DNA from: Dehalococcoidia bacterium | Lineage (GTDB): Bacteria; Chloroflexota; Dehalococcoidia; Dehalococcoidales; UBA1222 | Length of the DNA: 9,413 nucleotides | Reading direction: 5' to 3' | Assembly (NCBI GenBank): GCA_009779655.1 | Contig: WRDV01000029.1 | Span: forward strand, 1 to 9,413 | Shown here: one piece after another, positions 1 to 6,970 of the stretch | How the letters are laid out: each line of letters opens with the position of its first letter | How positions within the stretch are numbered: position 1 is the first letter of the stretch | The notes under the pieces: generated by a model | Told to the model about the DNA's origin: nothing | The model's input: only the letters and a program-made list of their open reading frames with translations | Databases searched by the model: none | Position numbers and translations under genes: made by a program

Positions 1-87
1 GATTAAATCCGTTTTTCTCATACTATTTCTTTCTGATATTTTAAATGGAGGCCGAAATGCATTCTATGGCGCATAGTGGAATGTTTG
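1..87. other. Region downstream of mutS2
   Basis: This is the AT-rich flank beyond the mutS2 stop codon. It contains a short inverted repeat, CTATG-GCG-CATAG (64-76), which could form a small hairpin just after mutS2 on the minus strand. No T-run follows it in that direction, so I do not call it an intrinsic terminator. Confidence 0.3.
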
Positions 88-104
88 CTACTTTAGTTCT
101 ATGA
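45..104 (+). other. Possible 15-19 codon ORF with strong ribosome site
   Basis: A strong Shine-Dalgarno sequence GGAGG (47-51) lies 5 nt before an ATG at 57. The ATG opens a 15-codon frame ending in TGA at 102-104, and an in-frame ATG at 45 would give 19 codons. The predicted peptide (MHSMAHSGMFATLVL from the second ATG) resembles nothing I recognise, and the frame overlaps the 3' end of mutS2 on the other strand. It could be a leader peptide, the stub of a lost gene, or chance. I see no promoter in front of it. Confidence 0.15.
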
Positions 105-2436
105 TGGTCGCGCCGTCTCCGCCGTCGTCTCGCGTAGCGGGGCGGAATGATTTTACTAATGGGTGATTTGCGGCTTGTTCGCGTATGATGGCGCGCACTG
201 TGCCTGTGCCGAAGCCGTGGATAATGCGTACGCTTTGCCGTCCGCTTAAGGCGGCATCTCCAAGGTAATTGTCAAGAAGCGGCACTATCTCCTCGGCGCG
301 CCGTCCTCGCAGGTCAAGCTCAGGCGGCGCGTTTTTCAGGAGCGGCTGGTTTTTGCGGCGTGACACAATAGTTGATTTTGGGGTATTCGTTTTACTTACG
401 GACTCGCGGCTTACCTGAAAATGGAGCGGGCCTGATACAGCCTCTAATAGATCGTTGCGTTCATTTATTGAGGTAACACTAGCTTCCACCCCGAATTCTA
501 CAAGCCACACGCTGTCGCCAACAGCAATGGCAGTGTCATTACTTGGTTTCGGGGATATTTCAGCGGCAGAGAGAATTTTACTAAGGCGCTCCCTAGTTGC
601 ATGGGTAGTTTGGCGCGCGTTGCTTACAGCTTCGTCCGAGTACTCATGTCTTAAGGCGGTAGCGGCAAGTTTGATATCTTTCTGCAGACTTGATATCTCG
701 GCTACCAGATTATCGCGAGCGTCTTGAATAAGGCGTTGCCTTTCTAAGTTTAGCTTCTTTAACTCTCTTTCTAGTTCGGCTGAGCGCGAGTTCAGGAGCT
801 CTTTTTCTGCTTTCATGGATTGTGTCAGTTCTTCTAGGCGAACGCGCTCAGTTTTGAGCTCTGTCAGCAAATCTTCCATTTCGCGCGCGCTCTGACTGAG
901 AGAATCGCGCGCTTCGGCGATGACTTCCGGCGGCAGGTTGAAGCTTGCCGCTGTGGCGATGGCATTTGATCCGCCTGGGGTGCCTAAGGTGAGATGATAC
1001 GTAGGCTTGAGAGTGCGCGGGTCAAAGTCGAAAGAGGCATTTTGGAGGCCTTGCGTGGAGTGGGCAAAAAGCTTTAGTTCGGTATAGTGCGTGGTAATCA
1101 TGCCTAAGATTTGGCGGTTGAGCATCTGCCGGATAATAGCGCGGGCAAGAGCGGCGCCTTCTTGCGGGTCTGTGCTTGAGCCAAGCTCATCCAGTAGTGC
1201 CAAGCATGCTCCTTTGGCGTCGCGCAGTATGCGGCTGATATTGCTCATGTGCCAGCCGAAAGTGGACATGGTTTTTTGTATACTTTGCTCATCACCGATA
1301 TCGGCAAATATGCCGTTAAGCACCGGTAGGCGCGTGCCGGCATCCGCGGGAATAGGTATGCCGGCTTGTGTCATAAGACATAATAAGCCGATGGTTTTAA
1401 GAGCGACTGTTTTACCGCCTGTGTTAGGGCCGGTAATCATGAGGATAGAAAAATCCTTGCCAAGCTCCAAATCGAGCGGAGTGGCACATGTGCCAAGTAG
1501 CGGGTGGCGGGCATTGACAAGGCGGATGACAGGTGCATGCTCTGCGCTTGGGGCATAAACCTCAGCTTCAGTGGACTCCGAGAGCTTTGCGTAGCGAGCT
1601 TTGGCGAGCTCAAGATCTATGGCCGCCGCCGCTTCAAGCGACGCATCTATTTTATGACTTGCCTTACCAATGAGTTCGCTTATCTCGGCTAATATGCGCT
1701 CAATCTCGCGCAGTTCTTCAATCCGGAGTTCTTTTAGGGCATTACCCGACTCCAATGTTTGCCATGGCTCAATGAATATAGTGGCGCCGGTGTTGGAAAT
1801 GTCATGCACAATGCCGGCTACATCGCCGCGACGCTCGCTTTTTACCGCTATGACATAGCGCCCTTCGCGTTCGGTGATAATGGGCTCTTGAATATAGCGC
1901 CGTTCGGTATCGGCGGCGATGAAAGACTTGAGGTTATTAACCAGCGCGTTTCTAGTATCCTGTGCGCGGTGGCGCAAAGCCTCAAGTTTAGGAGAGGAGT
2001 TGGGTAGCAGCTCGCCGTTTGGCGCTATAGCGCGTGTTATAGCGTTTATTACCTGCGAAAAGTCGCCGATAGCGGAGGCTCTGACGGCGAGAATGGGCGC
2101 TCTTTCGCGGTATGGGATAATGCGGGCGCGGAGCAAGCGGAGTATCTCCAGAGAAGTACGTACTCGGGCTATAGTTTTTGTATCAAGAGTTTTACCTAGC
2201 GCGGCGGCGCGGGCATCAGGAGAGATGTCCTCTAAGCCGGATGCGCTGAGAGATGGTTCGGCAGCAAGCAGAAAGCCGGCTTGGGCTGATGCTGAAAGAG
2301 CGGCTTCAATGGCATTAATGTCATCCGACGGGGTAAGAGCCAAAGCTAAATTGCGGCTTAACGGGAACGTGCTATGACCGGCGACGATGTCGCGCACAGC
2401 CGGGAATTCAAGCAGAGCCAAATCTTTATTGTCCAA
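88..2436 (-). CDS. mutS2: MutS2 family ATPase/endonuclease with Smr domain
   Basis: The 782-residue protein matches the usual MutS2 length. The N-terminal half (about 1-310) is the MutS2 core/clamp, with the family signature around 208-235 (GIVHDISNTGATIFIEP). The ABC-type ATPase follows: Walker A GPNTGGKT at 336-343, an ST-type signature near 391-400, and Walker B ending in D416-E417. A charged coiled coil covers about 515-625, a KOW-like segment about 638-670, and the Smr nuclease-type domain about 706-782 with LDLR (707-710) and HGFGTGTVR (740-748). Family knowledge: MutS2 binds branched DNA and limits recombination, and in Bacillus it also acts on collided ribosomes (RqcU). It lacks the mismatch-recognition domain of MutS. 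The start is TTG at 2436; an in-frame TAA lies a few codons upstream and no good ribosome site is visible. All key motifs are intact. Confidence 0.96.
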   Translation of the reverse strand: MDNKDLALLEFPAVRDIVAGHSTFPLSRNLALALTPSDDINAIEAALSASAQAGFLLAAEPSLSASGLEDISPDARAAALGKTLDTKTIARVRTSLEILRLLRARIIPYRERAPILAVRASAIGDFSQVINAITRAIAPNGELLPNSSPKLEALRHRAQDTRNALVNNLKSFIAADTERRYIQEPIITEREGRYVIAVKSERRGDVAGIVHDISNTGATIFIEPWQTLESGNALKELRIEELREIERILAEISELIGKASHKIDASLEAAAAIDLELAKARYAKLSESTEAEVYAPSAEHAPVIRLVNARHPLLGTCATPLDLELGKDFSILMITGPNTGGKTVALKTIGLLCLMTQAGIPIPADAGTRLPVLNGIFADIGDEQSIQKTMSTFGWHMSNISRILRDAKGACLALLDELGSSTDPQEGAALARAIIRQMLNRQILGMITTHYTELKLFAHSTQGLQNASFDFDPRTLKPTYHLTLGTPGGSNAIATAASFNLPPEVIAEARDSLSQSAREMEDLLTELKTERVRLEELTQSMKAEKELLNSRSAELERELKKLNLERQRLIQDARDNLVAEISSLQKDIKLAATALRHEYSDEAVSNARQTTHATRERLSKILSAAEISPKPSNDTAIAVGDSVWLVEFGVEASVTSINERNDLLEAVSGPLHFQVSRESVSKTNTPKSTIVSRRKNQPLLKNAPPELDLRGRRAEEIVPLLDNYLGDAALSGRQSVRIIHGFGTGTVRAIIREQAANHPLVKSFRPATRDDGGDGATIIELK

Positions 2437-2584
2437 TATAGCTCTATTTTACATGAAACAACCCGCGAGACAAACACTGAGCTATGGAGCGACGAATGCA
2501 GTCAGTCGGCGTATATGCCGCTTATTAGATTTACGCGAATAACCCCAAATCATCCGCGGTGAAGTTGCCATATTTCCGAGAGCG

Positions 2585-2598
2585 ATTCTCGTGAGAAT
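2585..2598. promoter_or_regulatory. Palindromic candidate operator
   Basis: ATTCTC-GT-GAGAAT is a perfect inverted repeat with 6-bp arms. It ends 2 nt before a weak -35 candidate and 23 nt before the extended -10 of the radical SAM operon. A third half-site, CGAGA, lies at 2577-2581, and with TCTCG (2587-2591) it forms an overlapping inverted repeat. Position and symmetry suit a regulator-binding site, but the regulator is unknown. Confidence 0.4.
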
Positions 2599-2600
2599 AA

Positions 2601-2630
2601 TTAGCCATGATGAGCACAAAGTGTTATAAT
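2601..2630 (+). promoter_or_regulatory. Extended -10 promoter for the radical SAM/UbiA operon
   Basis: The -10 is a consensus TATAAT at 2625-2630 preceded by TG at 2622-2623, making a full extended -10 (TGnTATAAT). The best -35 is weak, TTAGCC at 2601-2606 with an 18-bp spacer, which is typical of extended -10 promoters. The predicted start near 2637 gives a leader of about 65 nt. In the leader, GAAATAG (2643-2649) can pair with CTATTTC (2671-2677) around a 21-nt loop. Confidence 0.6.
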
Positions 2631-2703
2631 CGTTCGTCTGTTGAAATAGTATGTCGTAAGTGTTAAATGGCTATTTCTACTATTAGAGAAAACAGGATTT
2701 TGC

Positions 2704-4458
2704 ATGCCAAAAACCGATCTGATTTTGTTACATGCTCCGCATGTGTATGATTTCCGCAAGGTGCCGCAGTTATACGGCCCTGTGAGCGATTTAGTGCTTT
2801 CAACGCCCATATTCGAGATGTATCCTGTAGGACTGTCAAGTATTTCGGAATACTTAGAAAAAAATGGTTTTCGTACCCGCATTGTTAATATAGCTTGGCG
2901 CATGTTACGCGATGCGCGTTTTGACGCGGAGGCTTTTATCAAGAAGCTGAAAGCCCCGGTATTCGGCATAGATTTGCATTGGATGGTACACGCGCATGGC
3001 TCCATTGAAATAGCCAAAATTGTCAAAAAGTATCATCCTGATGCCAAGATTATATTTGGCGGGTATTCATCCTCGCGTTTTTATAAAGAGTTGATTATGT
3101 ATCCCGAAGTTGATTTTGTTATGCGCGGGGATTCCACCGAGGAGCCTATGCGGCGGTTCATGCAGAGTTTCATGAACGGCGCCGAGATATCCTCAGTGCC
3201 GAATCTGGTGTGGAAAGATGCCGCGGGCGAGGCGCATGAAAACGAGTTTAGTTATGTTCCGACAGATATCAGTCATGTTATGGGAAATCATTACGGCACA
3301 GTAGTCCGGCAGGTATTGCGTTATCGCGACTTGGCGTCTGTAGTTCCTTTTAAAGGGTGGCTTAAATATCCTGTGACGGCTGTGTTTACCAGCCGCGGTT
3401 GTAAATATGATTGTATCTTTTGCAGCGCCGCGCGCGATGCTATGCCGCTTTTTGCCAATCGCAAAAAACCGGCTTATCGTAGTGCGGATGATATTTTCAA
3501 GGACATAAAGAATATCTCAGGAATTACGCGCGGGCCTATTCTGCTGGTTGGCGACATACGTGAGAATGGTGACGAGCGCGCCCATAAGCTGCTCGGCTTA
3601 ATAAAAGAGCGGCGCGTAAAAAATACGTTGATGTTTGAAGCGTTTAATCCCATGCCTTCGGATTTTATCAAGGAGATGGCACAGGCTACGCCCGGTTTTT
3701 CGCTGGATATGTCACCGGAGTCGCATGATCCTGAGGTGCGCAGAGTATCTCTGGGGCGTAGTTTCAGCAACGAGGCTATGGAAGATATGATACAGGCGGC
3801 TTTAGATAACGGTGCCAGCCGCGTGGAAATCTTCTATATGATTGGATTACATAAGCAGGATACAAAGTCCGTGCTTGATACAGTGGATTACTGCGAACAT
3901 CTCTTGCAGAAGTTTAAGGCCGACAAACGCTTATTTCTCTTTATGGGGCATCAGGCGCCATTCATGGCTCCCGGCAGTTTGGCCTTTGAGTACCCCGAGC
4001 GTTATGGTTTTAAGCTGATTTATAAGACGCTGGAAGAGCATCGCCATGCACTTACTCTGCCTAGTTGGAAGTTTAGCTTAAATTACGAGACGCAGTGGTT
4101 GTCTCGCGATGAAATTACTGATGTTACATATGAGTCAATCGCGCGCCTGACGAAACTTAAGGCTAGGTATGGCCAAATACCGCAGGCGCTGGCAGATCGC
4201 CAGATTGAGCGCATCGAGCGCGCTAAAGTGCTTGAGGCAAAAATAGAGGAATTGATGAAGGCAGGCGCACAGGACGACATTGCTGTTTTGAGACCGGAGA
4301 TGGATGCCGTCAATGGATTTACCGCCTCTGAGCGCCTAGAGCTGGAAATCCCAGTTGGCAGCATAGTGCGCTTAAGATACTTCTCGGCTTTATTTAATCT
4401 TCTATTCGGGCGGCGCAAAGAGAAAGCGCAGCGAGTTGTGTCTATTGATAAAGATTAA
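2704..4458 (+). CDS. B12-binding domain/radical SAM protein
   Basis: The 584-residue protein has a cobalamin-binding Rossmann domain followed by a radical SAM barrel. The N-terminal domain spans about 1-160, with an IIFGG strand-turn at 116-120 and a RGDSTEEP segment at 141-148. The DxHxxG motif that supplies a histidine ligand to cobalamin is not evident. The cluster motif is C233-KYD-C237-IF-C240, preceded by FTSRG. Residues about 500-584 form a charged helical tail ending in an amphipathic segment (RLRYFSALFNLLFGRRK, 556-572) that could rest on the membrane. Family knowledge: class B radical SAM enzymes use SAM and cobalamin for methylations, ring closures and similar reactions on lipids, pigments and natural products. 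The substrate cannot be read here. It may belong to the archaeal/Chloroflexota group typified by Ta0216, from memory only. The start is set by AGGA at 2694-2697, 6 nt before ATG. It is the first gene of an operon with the UbiA gene. Confidence 0.92.
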   Translation: MPKTDLILLHAPHVYDFRKVPQLYGPVSDLVLSTPIFEMYPVGLSSISEYLEKNGFRTRIVNIAWRMLRDARFDAEAFIKKLKAPVFGIDLHWMVHAHGSIEIAKIVKKYHPDAKIIFGGYSSSRFYKELIMYPEVDFVMRGDSTEEPMRRFMQSFMNGAEISSVPNLVWKDAAGEAHENEFSYVPTDISHVMGNHYGTVVRQVLRYRDLASVVPFKGWLKYPVTAVFTSRGCKYDCIFCSAARDAMPLFANRKKPAYRSADDIFKDIKNISGITRGPILLVGDIRENGDERAHKLLGLIKERRVKNTLMFEAFNPMPSDFIKEMAQATPGFSLDMSPESHDPEVRRVSLGRSFSNEAMEDMIQAALDNGASRVEIFYMIGLHKQDTKSVLDTVDYCEHLLQKFKADKRLFLFMGHQAPFMAPGSLAFEYPERYGFKLIYKTLEEHRHALTLPSWKFSLNYETQWLSRDEITDVTYESIARLTKLKARYGQIPQALADRQIERIERAKVLEAKIEELMKAGAQDDIAVLRPEMDAVNGFTASERLELEIPVGSIVRLRYFSALFNLLFGRRKEKAQRVVSIDKD

Positions 4459-4476
4459 GAGATAGGTTGTTTAGCT

Positions 4477-5424
4477 ATGACAAAAACAGAATTAATTGCA
4501 TGGATAAAGGTACAGAAGATACCGCGCCATTCCAACGATGTTTTTTCTCTTGTGCTCGGTTCTGTGTTGGCTTGGTATCATGTTGGTCAGTTTAACTGGC
4601 TTGTGTTTATTGCGTCTTTGGCGGCCGTGTTCTGTATCGCAAATGGCATTTATCTCACCAATGAAGCGCAGGACTATGAAGGCGACAAACACAATGTCGA
4701 GCGTATCGGCGTTGGCGGCGGCATGAACATGACCAGTACCGGCGGCACGCAGGTATTAGTGGCAGGGCATCTTAAGCGCGAACACGTCCAATTGGCGGGC
4801 ATGCTATTTTTTGCCATGGCCATTCCGCTCGGGTTATTGGTGCAGTTTGGCGGAAGCACAGGCTGGCTTACGATCCCGCTCGGCGCGCTGGGTATTCTCA
4901 TTACTTATAGTTATTCTAATCCGCCCATCAAAGCCTCATACCGCGGACTGGGCGAAACATTTATGATGCTGGGTTATGCTATGCTGGTATTCACTGCTTA
5001 TTACATTCATGCGGGTCTTATTGACTGGTGGGTACCGCTGCTTGTTGCCTTGCCGCGTATTCTTACTGTGCCGGCGCTTAAGGTGATACGCAATTTCCCT
5101 GATGCGGCTGCTGATGCTGCGTCAGGAAAGCGCACATCTGTGGTCATATTCGGTAAGGAGCGTATGCGCTGGGTCTATATTGCGCTCGTCACGGGCGCTG
5201 TGCTGTCATTTGCTTTTGTGGCAATTGAGACCAAATCGCTTTTCTCAGTTATTAACATTTGGCCTGCAATACTGTTTATACAGAGTATGATACCGGTGCT
5301 TGATGGGCAGTGGAAAGAGCGTGCCGGCATAGAATGCGCATGTAAGAAGGGCTTTAAGGGCCTCTTGCTAACGCCGATTACCTTAACTATTACCCTGTTA
5401 CTAAGCGCTTGGTTGGGGATTTAG
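4477..5424 (+). CDS. UbiA-family prenyltransferase
   Basis: This 315-residue polytopic membrane protein has about eight or nine hydrophobic segments. Both metal-diphosphate motifs are intact: N62-EAQ-D66-YEG-D70 (NxxxDxxxD), and N206-FP-D209-AAA-D213 followed by GKRT (217-220). The loop after the first motif has a glycine-rich stretch and TQVLVAG (91-97), reminiscent of the MenA-like branch (GGxxVLVxG), and the YRGLGE motif lies at 155-160. Family members transfer a polyprenyl chain from a diphosphate onto an aromatic or other acceptor in quinone, chlorophyll, heme or archaeal lipid synthesis. The acceptor cannot be decided from sequence alone. It starts 18 nt after the radical SAM stop with only a weak AGG ribosome site (4464-4466), so translation may be coupled. 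It is the last gene of the operon, and no terminator hairpin is visible after it. Confidence 0.9.
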   Translation: MTKTELIAWIKVQKIPRHSNDVFSLVLGSVLAWYHVGQFNWLVFIASLAAVFCIANGIYLTNEAQDYEGDKHNVERIGVGGGMNMTSTGGTQVLVAGHLKREHVQLAGMLFFAMAIPLGLLVQFGGSTGWLTIPLGALGILITYSYSNPPIKASYRGLGETFMMLGYAMLVFTAYYIHAGLIDWWVPLLVALPRILTVPALKVIRNFPDAAADAASGKRTSVVIFGKERMRWVYIALVTGAVLSFAFVAIETKSLFSVINIWPAILFIQSMIPVLDGQWKERAGIECACKKGFKGLLLTPITLTITLLLSAWLGI

Positions 5425-5450
5425 TCTCTGGTTGTTTAGTCAGTGCCAAT

Positions 5451-5630
5451 ATGGAGTTTTCTGAAAAGATAAAATATGAACGAGAAAAACATAGTTTAAG
5501 TCAAGAAGGTTTAGTCCGCGCTTTGAATGTGAGTTTTGCTATGATAAATAGATGGGAGAACTCAAAAACATGCCTGTTATTACGAAGGAAACCAACAGTA
5601 GCAAATAGCCACAGATATACCAAACAATAA
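5451..5630 (+). pseudogene. Truncated XRE-type helix-turn-helix protein
   Basis: The frame encodes 59 residues. Residues 1-40 form a Cro/C1-type HTH: MEFSEKIKYEREKHSLSQEG, then LVRALNVSFAMINRWENSKT. Such proteins usually read ...SFATINRWENGKT and continue for 30 or more residues. Here the similarity stops at about nucleotide 5570 and the rest (CLLLRRKPTVANSHRYTKQ) looks random. The start is ATG at 5451; no ribosome site precedes it, and it lies 26 nt after the UbiA stop. I regard it as the 5' remnant of a gene broken by rearrangement. As family knowledge, HTH proteins of this type often sit next to N6-adenine DNA methylase genes, which would fit the HsdS remnant at 7040. A functional minimal HTH peptide cannot be excluded. 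Confidence 0.6.
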
Positions 5631-5764
5631 ATGTGCTTCATGGGTAGAGAATATCAGTCTGCCCGAGTACCAGCGCCCAGTTTGAAACCTGACTTGACAC
5701 CTGAAGCCCTAAAACAGTAGTTTTTGTGCCTACATAGACGCTACTGAATAAATGCCCATTTTTC
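5631..5764. other. Non-coding tail of the IS5-type remnant
   Basis: These 134 nt separate the HTH fragment from the transposase stop codon. The stretch near the transposase stop probably includes the untranslated right end of the insertion sequence. I could not define the terminal inverted repeat because the opposite end of the element is missing. No gene or promoter was found. Confidence 0.35.
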
Positions 5765-6180
5765 TTACGCGACTGTTAACCTGATAAAACCAAGGTTAAA
5801 ATAGCGTATTTTGAATAAGCGCAAAAGAAGCCTTGCCATTCTGGCGAGGTTCATAGCAAAGGCGGCAACAGCAATCACTGCTTTGCCGGTTTCAGGCAGA
5901 TGCGCCATAACCCTATCCCAGCTATAGCGTGTTTTGAGTGTGCCGAACTTTCCCTCAACCTCATTCCGTTTTCCAATGTCTTCCCTACTAATCGCCGGCT
6001 GTGTTCCTTCAGGCGGCCTGCCCAATGGTTTCCCCCATCAATTTGATTCCAAGCCCTTTGCACAACTTTCGGTTCTCTCTGCTGCTGTATATCTGATCTG
6101 CGAGAACTTTCTCCGGCAGTACGCCAAAACGATGAACATAATTGATAATCGCTTTTTCCAGTAGCTTTCCCTCATTGAAC
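5765..6180 (-). pseudogene. IS5-family transposase, 3' remnant with frameshift
   Basis: Read on the minus strand from 6179, the frame begins FNEGKLLEKAIINYVHRFG and continues with VLADQIYSSRENRKLCKGLG up to LMG. It then goes out of frame at a run of five C (6032-6036, five G on the coding strand). Removing one base restores ...PLGRPPEG, then DIGKRNEVEGKFG and a hydrophobic C-terminus, stopping at 5765. The second catalytic Asp (LADQIY) and the Glu (NEVEGKF) of the DDE triad are recognisable. The N-terminal half with the first Asp is absent. Similarity starts exactly where a GC-rich palindrome ends (6181). The element is dead: truncated at the 5' end and frameshifted. Confidence 0.85.
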
Positions 6181-6215
6181 GCCGCCGCAATGCGGCGGCT
6201 GCGCGGCTTTGCCGC
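6181..6215. repeat. GC-rich double hairpin (REP-like)
   Basis: There are two adjacent inverted repeats: GCCGCCGCA-A-TGCGGCGGC (6181-6199, 9-bp arms) and GCGGC-TTT-GCCGC (6203-6215, 5-bp arms). They form a 35-nt block far richer in GC than its surroundings. No T-run follows on either strand, so an ordinary terminator is unlikely. The arrangement resembles repetitive extragenic palindromes. It abuts the broken 5' edge of the transposase remnant, and the transposase frame runs open through it on the minus strand up to a TAG just beyond. Confidence 0.6.
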
Positions 6216-6244
6216 TAATAAAACTGGCTACCCGGATTTCAAAT

Positions 6245-6259
6245 GTAACAAATCGTTAC
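6245..6259 (-). other. Weak hairpin at the end of the toxin gene
   Basis: GTAAC-AAATC-GTTAC is a 5-bp inverted repeat overlapping the stop codon of the PIN gene. It could mark the transcript end, but no T-run follows, so it is only a candidate. Confidence 0.2.
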
Positions 6260-6669
6260 GTTAGATCCATCAATTGGACGAACTGAGCAGCCGTCATTAT
6301 ATTGGGATTTGAAATCGTGCTTTCGAGAAAATCATTATCGCCAGTAATGATTATTTCTGCGTCAGCCTTAATTGCTGCCAGTAGAATCGGGCGATCATTA
6401 GGATCGCGGATTTCGTCTTCATCAGGATGCTGCGAGGGCGGGACGGAAACCACCTCAATGATAGGCAAAGCGGATGCAATAAATCTCTCCAGCGCATCAA
6501 CCTTATCAGGGAACTTGCGGTTATAAGCCCGGCGTAATTCCTCTAAAGTCTGTTCGCAGATTAGGCATTGATATGGTGGTTCAACTGCCTTCATAAAAGC
6601 CTGATGTGGGATACTGCCTTTAGAATACACAGCGGAGAATAAAACGTTGCTATCGATTAAAACCCTCAT
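6256..6669 (-). CDS. PIN-domain toxin (putative ribonuclease)
   Basis: This 137-residue protein is a complete PIN domain of the COG1569 / PIN_3 kind. The acidic residues expected to bind catalytic metal are present: D6 in VLIDSNVL, E43/E44 in TLEELRR, D89 and D92 in RDPNDRPIL, and D111/D113 in TGDNDFL. The C-terminal TAAQFVQLM is typical of the family. Known members are Mg/Mn-dependent RNases that stop growth until neutralised by a partner antitoxin; the RNA target here is unknown. Its ATG overlaps the TGA of the AbrB gene (ATGA, 6666-6669), so the two are translationally coupled with the antitoxin first. It is intact and flanked by mobile-element debris, consistent with horizontal acquisition. 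Confidence 0.9.
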   Translation of the reverse strand: MRVLIDSNVLFSAVYSKGSIPHQAFMKAVEPPYQCLICEQTLEELRRAYNRKFPDKVDALERFIASALPIIEVVSVPPSQHPDEDEIRDPNDRPILLAAIKADAEIIITGDNDFLESTISNPNIMTAAQFVQLMDLT

Positions 6670-6929
6670 AACCCTTCAACTTCCGTACGAATCTCTTTCA
6701 TGAGCGCATTAATATCGTCTTCTGAATTAATCCCAGCCTTCGCCCATTCACCCTCCATTTCACTTTGGAGCGTTTCCATTGCGTAGATAGCTGGATTCAT
6801 CATAATAACGCGGTCGTTTTGTAATATTAGAGCAACGCGGTCGCCGGTCGATAACTTCATGCTTTTTCGAATGTCTATGGGCAGAGTGATTTGACCTTTC
6901 GACATAACTTTAGCGGTGTTGAAAATCAT
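6666..6929 (-). CDS. AbrB/MazE-type antitoxin
   Basis: This 87-residue protein has an N-terminal SpoVT-AbrB swapped-hairpin DNA-binding domain (KVMSKGQITLPIDIRKSM through GDRVALILQNDRVIMMNP) and an acidic C-terminal tail expected to bind and mask the PIN toxin. I chose ATG at 6929 because GGAGG (6938-6942) sits 8 nt upstream. A GTG at 6938 is in frame but lies inside that ribosome site. It is the first gene of a two-gene operon. A promoter and a 16-bp palindrome lie directly upstream, which fits the autorepression usual for such modules. Confidence 0.9.
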   Translation of the reverse strand: MIFNTAKVMSKGQITLPIDIRKSMKLSTGDRVALILQNDRVIMMNPAIYAMETLQSEMEGEWAKAGINSEDDINALMKEIRTEVEGL

Positions 6930-6937
6930 TTGACTCA

Positions 6938-6942
6938 CCTCC
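6938..6942 (-). promoter_or_regulatory. Ribosome binding site of the antitoxin gene
   Basis: GGAGG, within the longer GGAGGTGA, stands 8 nt before ATG 6929. It decides the start: the in-frame GTG at 6938 overlaps it and cannot use it. Confidence 0.8.
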
Positions 6943-6949
6943 GAAAAAA

Positions 6950-6965
6950 GTAGGGTTTACCCTAC
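6950..6965. promoter_or_regulatory. 16-bp palindromic operator of the toxin-antitoxin operon
   Basis: GTAGGGTTTACCCTAC is a perfect inverted repeat with 7-bp arms (GTAGGGT/ACCCTAC) around TT. It covers about +1 to +16 of the predicted transcript and ends just before the ribosome site. This is where an AbrB-type antitoxin or toxin-antitoxin complex would repress its own operon. Confidence 0.65.
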
Positions 6966-6970
6966 CAATA

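Larger units (their letters stand above)
2437..2703. other. Divergent intergenic region mutS2 / radical SAM
   Basis: This 267-nt region separates the divergent mutS2 and radical SAM genes and holds no credible gene. The right half carries a promoter and a palindrome, annotated separately. A near-palindrome, CGGC-GTATAT-GCCG, lies at 2507-2520. No convincing promoter for mutS2 was found; a TAAAAT sits too close to its start codon to serve. I looked for a cobalamin riboswitch because the downstream enzyme binds B12, but saw no B12-box-like sequence. Confidence 0.6.

Noticed and set aside
61..82. Intrinsic terminator for mutS2 at the 64-76 hairpin
   Set aside because: The stem is only 5 bp and no T-run follows on the minus strand.
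455..2377. Several plus-strand open frames (for example 1091-1558 and 1919-2377) inside mutS2
   Set aside because: They are antisense to a full-length MutS2 with all motifs intact, have no recognisable domains, and show the composition of reverse-frame shadows.
2437..2703. Cobalamin riboswitch in front of the B12-dependent gene
   Set aside because: The leader from the predicted start is only about 65 nt and no B12-box-like sequence was seen.
2601..3026. 141-codon minus-strand frame across the radical SAM promoter and 5' end
   Set aside because: It overlaps a clear promoter and the conserved B12-binding domain on the other strand, and the product is unlike any known protein.
5631..5764. Terminal inverted repeat of the IS5-type element
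   Set aside because: The partner end is missing, so no repeat pair can be verified.
5765..6180. Programmed ribosomal frameshift in the transposase
   Set aside because: The shift occurs near the catalytic Glu in the C-terminal part, away from the place used by frameshifting IS5-group elements, and the gene also lacks its 5' half, so decay or a sequencing error is simpler.
6181..6259. Terminator for the PIN gene formed by the GC-rich hairpins
   Set aside because: There is no T-tract on the downstream side in the minus direction; a REP-like structure describes the block better.
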